Assembly (NCBI RefSeq): GCF_017939615.1
Contig: NZ_JAGKSR010000001.1
Coordinates: forward strand, 1,798,001 to 1,862,000
Reading direction: 5' to 3'
DNA length: 64,000 bases
DNA from: Microbacterium sp. BLY
Lineage (GTDB): Bacteria > Actinomycetota > Actinomycetes > Actinomycetales > Microbacteriaceae
The notes below the pieces were generated by a model, which saw only the letters and a list, made by a program, of their open reading frames with translations, did no database searches and was not told the origin of the DNA. The position numbers and the translations under genes are program-made. Below, piece after piece: positions 25,317 to 31,676 of the stretch. Each line of letters starts with the position of its first letter. Positions within the stretch are counted from its first letter, which is position 1.

Positions 25317-25816
25317 CGGACGACGGGTCCGACGGGCCGATCGCGTACCGGGCACCGATGCGCTCCCGCGACGATGCCGTGGCTGCGGGGATCGCCGTCG
25401 AGCGCGCGCTCGCGGTCGGCGTCTGCGGGATGGGCGGGAGGCTCGACCGCACGCCCTCCTCGCTCGCCGCAGCGCTCGCCGCCGTCGACGCCCGTCATGG
25501 TGAGCGGGCGGCGCGGCGGCTGGAGCGGTTCGCGGCGCTTCCGGCGGGAACCCTCGCCTGGACGAGAGACGTCGACGGCCTCTTCTGGCTCGGGACGCTG
25601 ATCGGGCCCTGGCGTTACGACGACGATCCGGCGGCGGTGGCGGCCGACCTCGTGCACGTGCGCGACTGCACCTGGTCGTCGAGACCGGTGGCGCCTTCCG
25701 ACGTCCCGCCGGGTGTCACGGCCACGTTCGCCCGCGGGGGACGCAACGGTCAGCGCATCCGCACGGCCGGGGCCGGGGAGCAGTCAGCCGCACTCTGGGA
25801 GCGCGGCGTCCGCTGA
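25313..25816 (+). CDS. Conserved-looking protein of unknown function
   Basis: 167-residue soluble protein translationally coupled (ATGA overlap) to the metallophosphoesterase. I do not recognise a family. Visible features: a helical Ala-rich region (residues 20-70), VGVCGMGGRLD near residue 35, and a Trp-rich region FWLGTLIGPWRYDDD, then VRDCTWSSRPVAPSDVPPGV and a basic end ARGGRNGQRIR. The Trp/Arg-rich second half could bind a nucleic acid or nucleotide, but this is a guess. Codon use and base composition match the neighbours, so it is likely a real gene. Confidence 0.65.
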   Translation: MTDDGSDGPIAYRAPMRSRDDAVAAGIAVERALAVGVCGMGGRLDRTPSSLAAALAAVDARHGERAARRLERFAALPAGTLAWTRDVDGLFWLGTLIGPWRYDDDPAAVAADLVHVRDCTWSSRPVAPSDVPPGVTATFARGGRNGQRIRTAGAGEQSAALWERGVR

Positions 25817-25824
25817 TCGGTGCC

Positions 25825-26184
25825 TCAGCGCCAGATCGCGGCGATGGCCGCGTTGACAGCGGTGAGGATGCCCACGAGCCAGAAGACGGCGGGCGGGACG
25901 ACCTGGTCGCGCTTCTGCCGCGCCGTGCCGATGCCGAGCAGGGCGCCGATCGCGAGGAGGATGACGAGCTTCGTGCCTATCTTGGCGTAGTTCATCTCCA
26001 CGCCCTCCGGAAGGCCCCACGGGGCGGCGAGGGCGAGGCCGGCGACCGCGGCGATCGTCATGCCGATGGTCATCAGACGCGTGAACACCCGCTTGCCGCC
26101 GAATGCCTGCGCCGCCCAGGCTCCGAAGAGCACGGCGAAGCCGATGAGGTGGACGAAGAGCACGATGTGGCGCAGGGTCTCCAT
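25825..26184 (-). CDS. Small four-helix membrane protein
   Basis: 119-residue integral membrane protein with four hydrophobic segments (about residues 5-23, 31-52, 65-83 and 94-117). It starts METLRHIVLFVHLIGFAVLF; the conserved-looking His residues near the N-terminus could bind heme or metal, but no family is recognised. The ATG at 26184 is fixed by a TACGGT box ending 7 nt before it (leaderless); the longer ATG 39 nt upstream would lie across the promoter. Convergent with the unknown gene 25313-25816. Confidence 0.75.
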   Translation of the reverse strand: METLRHIVLFVHLIGFAVLFGAWAAQAFGGKRVFTRLMTIGMTIAAVAGLALAAPWGLPEGVEMNYAKIGTKLVILLAIGALLGIGTARQKRDQVVPPAVFWLVGILTAVNAAIAAIWR

Positions 26185-26190
26185 GCCCTC

Positions 26191-26196
26191 ACCGTA
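26191..26196 (-). promoter_or_regulatory. -10 hexamer of leaderless promoter
   Basis: TACGGT on the minus strand ends 7 nt before the ATG at 26184. Confidence 0.5.
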
Positions 26197-26269
26197 CGAG
26201 AGCGCGGCGTTCCGCGCCACCAAGGCGCACCTGACCTCGCGCCCGCGAGGGGGCGCGGATCGCGGGTGC

Positions 26270-26743
26270 TCAGCCGCGCATCTCGCGGATCACGAGAGCG
26301 GTGCGCAGCGCGGCGTCCGCCGCCTCCGCGCCCTTGTCCTCCTTCGAGCCCTCCAGGCCCGCGCGGTCCAGCCCCTGCTTCTCGTCGTCGAGCGTGAGCA
26401 GCCCGAACCCGACCGGCTTGCCGGCGTCGAGCGAGACCCGGGTGAGGCCGTCGGTGGCCGCCGCCGAGACGTACTCGAAGTGCGGGGTGCCGCCGCGGAT
26501 GATCACGCCGAGCGCGACCACCGCGTCCGCGCCGCCGGCGAACGCGGCCTGCGCGGCCACGGCGAGCTCGAACGAACCAGGGACCCGCACGAGGCGGTGG
26601 GAGGCGCCGGCCTCGTCGAGCACGCGCTGCGCGCCGGCGATGAGGCCGTTCGAGATGACCTCATGCCAGGTGCCGGCGATGACCACGACCTCCAGCCCGC
26701 GTCCGTCGATGTTTCCGGTCTTCGGTGCTCCGGCGCCGCTCAT
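26270..26743 (-). CDS. ribH: 6,7-dimethyl-8-ribityllumazine synthase
   Basis: 157-residue enzyme joining the ribityl-uracil amine with dihydroxybutanone phosphate in the penultimate step of riboflavin synthesis. Landmarks: VVIAGTWHEVISNGL, RVPGSFELAVAAQ (about residues 53-65), and ALGVIIRGGTPHFEYVS (about 82-98). Last gene of the ribD-ribE-ribBA-ribH operon; its ATG overlaps the ribBA stop (ATGA), with an AGGACGAG ribosome site inside ribBA. Confidence 0.96.
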   Translation of the reverse strand: MSGAGAPKTGNIDGRGLEVVVIAGTWHEVISNGLIAGAQRVLDEAGASHRLVRVPGSFELAVAAQAAFAGGADAVVALGVIIRGGTPHFEYVSAAATDGLTRVSLDAGKPVGFGLLTLDDEKQGLDRAGLEGSKEDKGAEAADAALRTALVIREMRG

Positions 26744-28008
26744 TCCTCGTCCTTTCCTGCCGCGAGGGCCTCGGCGAGCTCTGCCTCGCCGATGATGTGG
26801 CCCATGCGATCGCGCTTGGTCTCCAGGTACTGGTGGTTGTTCGGGCCCACGCCCACGATGAGCGGCACCTGCTCGACGACGTCGAGGCCGAGCTCGCGCA
26901 GCTTGGTCACCTTGTCGGTGTTGTTGGTGAGCAGGCGCACCTTCGACACTCCCAGGTCGGTGAGGATCCCGGCCGCCGCCGCATAGTCGCGGGCGTCCGC
27001 CGGAAGGCCGAGCGCCAGGTTCGCGTCGACCGTGTCCAGGCCGTCCTCCTGCAGGCTGTAGGCGCGCAGCTTGTTGATGAGGCCGATGCCCCGCCCCTCG
27101 TGCCCCCGCATGTAGATGACGATGCCGCCCTCGCGGTCGATCGCGTCGAGCGCCGCGTCGAGCTGCGGTCCGCACTCGCACTTCTGGGAGCCGAACGCCT
27201 CGCCCGTCAGGCACTCGGAGTGCACGCGCACCAGGGCGGTCTCGGTGGGCTCACCCGAGACGACGGCGATGTGGTCGGTGCCGGTGACGCGGTCCTTGTA
27301 GGCGAGGAAGCGGAACGTGCCGTGGTCGGTGGGCACGGTCGCGTCCGCGCGCAGGCTCACGCGGCGCCCGCGGTGGGCGGCCGGTGTCGCCCCCTCCGGG
27401 TCGATCTCGTTGAGGTACGCGATGAGCTGCTCGATCGTGATGACCGGTACGCCGTCCCGTGCGCCGAGCTCCATCAGTCCCGGCAACCGCATCATGCTGC
27501 CGTCCTCCGCGACCACCTCCGCGATCGCGCCGACGGGGCGGAGGCCGGCGAGCTTCATGAGTTCGACGGCGGCCTCGGTGTGGCCGCTGCGCTCGCGCAC
27601 GCCGCCGTCGACGGCCCGCAGCGGCAGCACATGGCCGGGGCGGATGAGGCTCGCGGGGGTCGAGTCGGGGTTCGCGAGCACGGTGAGGGTGCGGGCGCGA
27701 TCGCTCGCGCTGATGCCCGTGGTCACGCCTTCCGCCGCATCGACGCTCACGGTGTACGCCGTGGAGCGGGCGTCCTCGCTGGCCGCGACCATCGGGGGCA
27801 GGTTGAGGCTGTCCGCGAGGTCGGTGGGCATCGGCGCGCAGAGGAAGCCGGAGGACCAGCGCACGGTCCACGCGACCCACTCGGGGGTGGCGAGCTCGGC
27901 GGAGAGGACGACGTCGCCCTCGTTCTCGCGGTTCTCGTCGTCGGCCACGAGCACGGGGCGTCCGGCGCGCAGCGCCTCCAGTGCCTCGGGAATGGTTGAC
28001 AGGCTCAT
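26740..28008 (-). CDS. ribBA: Bifunctional DHBP synthase / GTP cyclohydrolase II
   Basis: 422-residue fusion supplying both riboflavin precursors. The N-terminal RibB domain (1-205) carries VADDENRENEGDVV and RSGHTEAAVELM; the C-terminal RibA domain (about 210-400) has VHSECLTGEAFGSQKCECG with the zinc cysteines, MRGHEGRGIGLINKL and LLTNNTDKV. RibB forms 3,4-dihydroxy-2-butanone 4-phosphate from ribulose 5-phosphate, RibA opens GTP. Coupled by ATGA overlaps to ribE upstream and ribH downstream. Confidence 0.97.
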   Translation of the reverse strand: MSLSTIPEALEALRAGRPVLVADDENRENEGDVVLSAELATPEWVAWTVRWSSGFLCAPMPTDLADSLNLPPMVAASEDARSTAYTVSVDAAEGVTTGISASDRARTLTVLANPDSTPASLIRPGHVLPLRAVDGGVRERSGHTEAAVELMKLAGLRPVGAIAEVVAEDGSMMRLPGLMELGARDGVPVITIEQLIAYLNEIDPEGATPAAHRGRRVSLRADATVPTDHGTFRFLAYKDRVTGTDHIAVVSGEPTETALVRVHSECLTGEAFGSQKCECGPQLDAALDAIDREGGIVIYMRGHEGRGIGLINKLRAYSLQEDGLDTVDANLALGLPADARDYAAAAGILTDLGVSKVRLLTNNTDKVTKLRELGLDVVEQVPLIVGVGPNNHQYLETKRDRMGHIIGEAELAEALAAGKDEE

Positions 28009-28721
28009 CGGGAGCCCCCTTCCGGTGCGGCGCGGAACGCGAGCAGCCGCTCGACGTGCCGCGCGAGGATGTCGGTCTCGAGGTTCACGCGGTCGCCGAC
28101 CGCGCGCGTGCCGAGGGTGGTCGCCGCCAGCGTCTCCGGGATGAGCGACACCTCGAACCAGTGCCCGCCCTGGGCCCCTTTGCCTGTCGAAGGGTGGGCC
28201 CCTGAGCCCTCCTGGGCCCCTGAGCCTGTCGAAGGGTGGGCCCCTGAGCCTGTCGAAGGGGTCGCAGGGCTCACCGCGCTCACCGTCAGCGACGTGCCGT
28301 CCACGGAGATCGAGCCCTTGTCGACGACGAGCGGCGCGAGGTCGTCCGGAAGGCTGATGCGCAGGACGCTCCACTGCGCGCCGGGTCGCACCTCGAGCAC
28401 CGTCCCGGCGCCGTCGACGTGGCCCTGCACGATGTGACCGCCGAGGCGCGCCCCGACGGGCATCGCCTTCTCGATGTTGACCCTGGTGCCGACGGTCGCC
28501 TGGCCGATGGCCGCGACGTCGAGCGTCTGCTTCATGACATCGGCGTCGAACGTCTCGGGAGTCGAGCCGACGACGGTCAGGCAGACGCCCGAGACCGCGA
28601 TCGACTCGCCGTGGACCGCGTCCGCGGCCGCCTTCGGGGCGCGGACCGTGAGCCGCCAGCCGTCGCCCGAGTCGGCGATGGCGGTGATCTCGCCGATCTC
28701 CTCGATGATTCCGGTGAACAT
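28005..28721 (-). CDS. ribE: Riboflavin synthase alpha chain with repeat-encoded insert
   Basis: 238-residue enzyme that dismutates two lumazines to riboflavin. Two lumazine-binding barrels: MFTGIIEEIGEI and SGVCLTVVG in the first, GGHIVQGHVDG and VDGTSLTVSAV in the second. Residues about 154-184 are an added Pro/Ser/Thr/Gly-rich stretch (PSTGSGAH, PSTGSGAQ, PSTGKGAQ) encoded by tandem 24-bp repeats; without it the length would be about 205, the family norm. The insert lies in a loop of the second barrel and keeps frame, so the enzyme is probably still active. ATG overlaps the ribD stop by 1 nt. Confidence 0.94.
   Translation of the reverse strand: MFTGIIEEIGEITAIADSGDGWRLTVRAPKAAADAVHGESIAVSGVCLTVVGSTPETFDADVMKQTLDVAAIGQATVGTRVNIEKAMPVGARLGGHIVQGHVDGAGTVLEVRPGAQWSVLRISLPDDLAPLVVDKGSISVDGTSLTVSAVSPATPSTGSGAHPSTGSGAQEGSGAHPSTGKGAQGGHWFEVSLIPETLAATTLGTRAVGDRVNLETDILARHVERLLAFRAAPEGGSR
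28171..28260. repeat. Tandem 24-bp repeats inside ribE
   Basis: Units at 28171-28194, 28213-28236 and 28237-28260, plus a truncated 18-bp unit at 28195-28212. Units 3 and 4 are identical; unit 1 differs at two or three bases. The core is CCCTGAGCCTGTCGAAGGG. A single further copy lies in ppc at 39776-39799. Confidence 0.9.
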
Positions 28722-29779
28722 CAGAGGCTTCCCTCCTTCTCCGGGCCGACGCGGTCCGGGTCATCCGCGTCCGCGGGGTGCGCGATCGCGAGCAGGTCTG
28801 CGCCCAGCGGCAGCCATTCGTCGACGACGAGGCGGCGCGCGTGAGCGATCGAGTCGACGCCGATATCGGTGAGCGCTGTTCTCCGGCCGCCGAGCAGCAC
28901 CGGGGCGACGTAGGCGAGCACGCGGTCGGCGAGTCCGGCGGCGAGGAAGGCGCTGGCGAGGGTCGGCCCTCCTTCCACGAACAGCGTCTGGATGCCGCGC
29001 GCGTGCAGGTCGGCGAGGACCGCCGACAGGTCGTGCGTGTCGTAGAACAGGGGGGCGTGCGGGTGGCGGTGCACGGCCGCGTCCTCGGGGGTGGGGCGCG
29101 TGCCGATCACGACCGGGACCGGCTGGTGCGGCAGGAGCACGTCGCCGTCGCGGGCGGTGAGCGCCGGGTCGTCGGCGAGGACCGTGCCGGTGCCGACCGC
29201 GATGGCGTCGGCCTGCGCGCGTCGCCGGTGCACGTCGGCCCGGGCCTCCGGACCGGTGATCCACTGGCTGCTGCCGTCGTCCGCCGCAGCCCGCCCATCG
29301 AGGCTCTGGGCCCACTTGACGATGACCTGCGGCCGACCGAGCCGTGCCGCGGCGAGCCAGTCGCCGATCAGCGCGTGCGCCTCGGCGGCGCGTTCGCCGG
29401 ATTCGACGCTGACGCCGGCGGCCCGCAGCCGCTCCGCGCCCCCGCCGGAGACCTCGCCGGGATCGTCGAGCGCATAGACGACGCGGGCGACCCCGGCGTC
29501 GATGAGAGCGAGCGCGCAGGGACCGGTGCGGCCGGTGTGGTTGCAGGGTTCGAGGGTGACGATCGCCGTCGCCCCCTCGGCAGCGCCCGGGGCGAGCTTC
29601 GACAGCGCGTCGACCTCGGCGTGCGGCGTGCCGGAGCCCCGGTGCCAGCCTTCCGCCAGCACCTCGCCGTCGGGGGAGAGGAGCACGGCGCCCACCTGCG
29701 GATTCACTCCGCGGGGGCCGCGCGTCGCGAGGGCGAGCGCGCGATCCATCGCGCGGCGCTCTGTCGCGGTCACTGCCAT
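28721..29779 (-). CDS. ribD: Bifunctional riboflavin deaminase/reductase RibD
   Basis: 352-residue enzyme doing the second and third steps of riboflavin synthesis from the GTP-derived pyrimidine. The deaminase domain (1-145) has the zinc site GTPHAEVDAL and EPCNHTGRTGPCALAL; the reductase domain (about 148-340) begins VIVKWAQSLDGRAAADDGS and has TLFVEGGPTLASAFL. ATG at 29779 with AGAGAGGA 8 nt upstream. First gene of the operon, controlled by the FMN riboswitch in its leader. Confidence 0.96.
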   Translation of the reverse strand: MAVTATERRAMDRALALATRGPRGVNPQVGAVLLSPDGEVLAEGWHRGSGTPHAEVDALSKLAPGAAEGATAIVTLEPCNHTGRTGPCALALIDAGVARVVYALDDPGEVSGGGAERLRAAGVSVESGERAAEAHALIGDWLAAARLGRPQVIVKWAQSLDGRAAADDGSSQWITGPEARADVHRRRAQADAIAVGTGTVLADDPALTARDGDVLLPHQPVPVVIGTRPTPEDAAVHRHPHAPLFYDTHDLSAVLADLHARGIQTLFVEGGPTLASAFLAAGLADRVLAYVAPVLLGGRRTALTDIGVDSIAHARRLVVDEWLPLGADLLAIAHPADADDPDRVGPEKEGSL

Positions 29780-29846
29780 CCGTCGTCCTCTCTGCGGCCT
29801 CGGGGTCGCTGCAGGGTGGCGGAACGGACGCACACGCGTGCGCCTC

Positions 29847-29985
29847 GTGCTGCCTCCCTTCCGGACTAGCGAGGTGTCCCTCGCATCACCGTCGGTTCCG
29901 GAATTCCACCGGATCGGCATCCCGATCACTCGGAACGCTCGCGGACTGTCACCGCCGGTTCGGATTCCCACCGACCCCGGAGCAC
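29847..29985 (-). ncRNA. FMN riboswitch (RFN element)
   Basis: All conserved RFN blocks are present on the minus strand in order: the P1 arm GTGCT (29981-29985), a GGTGGGAATCC-ACCGGCGGT block, GACAGTCCGCGAGC, then GATCCGGTGGAATTCCGGAACC, GACGGTGAT, AGTCCGGAAGGGAGG and the closing P1 arm AGCAC (29847-29851). It binds FMN and shuts down the downstream ribD-ribE-ribBA-ribH operon. About 67 nt separate it from the ribD ATG, enough for a terminator or ribosome-site sequestering hairpin. Confidence 0.95.
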
Positions 29986-29997
29986 GTTGCTGCTCTG

Positions 29998-30003
29998 AGT
30001 GTA
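29998..30003 (-). promoter_or_regulatory. -10 hexamer of the riboflavin operon
   Basis: TACACT on the minus strand, 13 nt before the riboswitch. The candidate -35 (TGAAAC, 18-nt spacer) is weak. Confidence 0.5.
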
Positions 30004-30055
30004 CTCAACACGTCCGCGCCCGTTTCATTCCGCGGCAGGGGCCGTGCGCGGCCCG

Positions 30056-30919
30056 TCACTTGAGCAGGCGGGACAATCGGCGGTCGGCGAGGATCTTGCC
30101 GCCGGTCTGGCAGGTGGGGCAGTACTCCAGCGAGCGGTCGGCGAAGAAGACGCTGCGCACCTCGTCGCCGCAGACCGGGCAGGCCTCCCCGCGCCGGGCA
30201 TGCACGCGCATGCCGCGACGCTTGGCGTCCTTGAGGTCGGCCGGAGGTTTGCCGGACGCGGTAGCGACCGCCTCGGCGAGGGTCTCCTGCATCGCCGCGA
30301 ACAGGCGGTCGATCTCCGCATCGTCGAGCGTGCCGGCGATCGCGTAGGGCGACATGCGGGCGGCGTGGAGGATCTCGTCCGAATAGGCGTTGCCGATGCC
30401 CGCGATCACGCCCTGGTCGCGCAGCAGACCCTTGATCTGCATCCGCCGGTCGTCGAGCAGGGCGGCGAAGGCGTCGCGCGTGAACGAGGGATCGAGCGGA
30501 TCGGGACCGAGGCGGGCGATGCCGGGCACCTCGTCGGGGTCGCGGACGACGTACACGGCCAGCGACTTCTTCGTCCCGGCCTCCGTCAGATCGAAGCCGC
30601 TGCCGTCGTCGAGAGCGATCCGCAGCGCGATGGGCGACTTGCCCGGCTTGAGGAGCGTGGTCGGCAGGGTGTCGTACCAGCGCAGCCATCCGGCCTTCGC
30701 CAGGTGGAAGACGAGGTGCAGGTCGGGTCCGCAGGACAGCACCACGAACTTGCCCCGACGCTCCGCCCCCGTGATCTCCGCGCCCTGGAGCGCCGAGATC
30801 GGCGGGTCGTAGGTCTTCAGCGCGGCGATCGCGGCCACGGAGGCACGGGTGATCGTGCGTCCGGTGGTGCGCTCGCCGAGGAACGCGACGAGTCCTTCGA
30901 CCTCCGGCATCTCGGGCAT
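30056..30919 (-). CDS. Fpg/Nei family DNA glycosylase
   Basis: 287-residue base-excision-repair enzyme removing oxidised bases and nicking the strand. The N-terminus MPEMPEVEG provides the catalytic Pro and Glu; GAERRGKFVVL carries the beta-hairpin Lys; LLRDQGVIAGIGNAYSDEIL is the H2TH region; and the C-terminal zinc finger has four Cys in CPVCGDEVRS and CPTCQTGGKIL. Whether it acts on 8-oxoguanine (Fpg) or pyrimidines (Nei) is not clear. Start is the ATG at 30919, 7 nt after CAGGAT (leaderless). Confidence 0.93.
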   Translation of the reverse strand: MPEMPEVEGLVAFLGERTTGRTITRASVAAIAALKTYDPPISALQGAEITGAERRGKFVVLSCGPDLHLVFHLAKAGWLRWYDTLPTTLLKPGKSPIALRIALDDGSGFDLTEAGTKKSLAVYVVRDPDEVPGIARLGPDPLDPSFTRDAFAALLDDRRMQIKGLLRDQGVIAGIGNAYSDEILHAARMSPYAIAGTLDDAEIDRLFAAMQETLAEAVATASGKPPADLKDAKRRGMRVHARRGEACPVCGDEVRSVFFADRSLEYCPTCQTGGKILADRRLSRLLK

Positions 30920-30969
30920 GCAGCCATCCTGTCACCGGGGTCCGACGCTGTCACGCGTCGGTCATCCGT

Positions 30970-31533
30970 TCAGAGCACCTGCCACTCGACCGGCGTCCGG
31001 TCGTCCTCGCGCAGCAGCGCCGCGCTCCAGCCGTCGTCCCGTCCGCGCTGGCAGGTGAGGCCCTGGCGCATCGTGCCCTCGAACCGGAAGCCGAGGGCGC
31101 GGGCGGCGCGAGCGGAGGGGATGTTGCCCACGACGGCCTGCCAGCGGATGCGGGCGAGACCGAGCTCCGCGAAGCCCCAGTCCAGCACCGCGCGGGCCGC
31201 CTCGACGAGGTAGCCGCGGCCGCGGGCATCGGCGACGACCCAGTAGCCGAGCTCGGCGTGGCCGCCGGCCGCGTGCTCGACGATGTGGTGGAGCCCCACC
31301 ATGCCCACGAGCGCGCCGTCGGCGTAGACGCCCCAGACGGTCTGCGAGCCGTCCTCCCACCACTGCGCCACGAGGGCCACGAAATCCTCCGCGTCCTGCC
31401 GGAAGTAGGGGGAGGGCACCGTCGTCCACCGGGCGATCTCGGAGTCCTGGCAGGCCGCGGTGATCGCGTCGACATCCGCCTCCGTCGGTGCACGGAGGAC
31501 GAGGCGTTCGGTGGTGAGGGTGACGGCGAGCAT
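30970..31533 (-). CDS. GNAT family N-acetyltransferase (RimJ/RimL-like)
   Basis: 187-residue acetyltransferase using acetyl-CoA. LTTERLVLRAPTEADVDAI at the N-terminus and ELGYWVVADARGRGYLVEAA (acetyl-CoA binding RGRGY, about residue 107) followed by NIPSARAARALGFRFEG are the RimJ-type pattern. Target (ribosomal protein, antibiotic or metabolite) unknown. ATG at 31533, exactly 7 nt after a TAGGCT box. Downstream gap to the fpg gene is 50 nt. Confidence 0.9.
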   Translation of the reverse strand: MLAVTLTTERLVLRAPTEADVDAITAACQDSEIARWTTVPSPYFRQDAEDFVALVAQWWEDGSQTVWGVYADGALVGMVGLHHIVEHAAGGHAELGYWVVADARGRGYLVEAARAVLDWGFAELGLARIRWQAVVGNIPSARAARALGFRFEGTMRQGLTCQRGRDDGWSAALLREDDRTPVEWQVL

Positions 31534-31539
31534 CCTTCC

Positions 31540-31545
31540 AGCCTA
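31540..31545 (-). promoter_or_regulatory. -10 hexamer of leaderless promoter (GNAT gene)
   Basis: TAGGCT on the minus strand ends 7 nt before the ATG at 31533. Confidence 0.55.
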
Positions 31546-31552
31546 GAACGCG

Positions 31553-31630
31553 CGACCCGGCCCCTTCCGTCTGCCCCGGCCCCTTCCGGGCGCGCGCAGA
31601 GGGGTGGGAGGCACGGAAAGGGGTGGGATG
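31553..31630. repeat. 78-bp imperfect-palindrome repeat, copy C
   Basis: Same length as copies A and B and aligned to them without gaps: starts CGACCC, shares GCCCCGGCCCCTT in the middle and ends AAGGGGTGGG. It lies between divergent GNAT and mfd genes, so here it cannot act as a terminator for a convergent pair. Confidence 0.65.
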
Positions 31631-31664
31631 TGAGGAAGCCGACCGCGGTGTCGGCGGGCGCGAT

Positions 31665-31670
31665 TAGGCT
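31665..31670 (+). promoter_or_regulatory. -10 hexamer of leaderless mfd promoter
   Basis: TAGGCT ends 7 nt before the mfd GTG at 31677. Confidence 0.6.
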
Positions 31671-31676
31671 TGTCCG

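Noticed and set aside
28171..28260. Tandem repeats as a CRISPR array
   Set aside because: The units are directly adjacent without unique spacers and are inside ribE.
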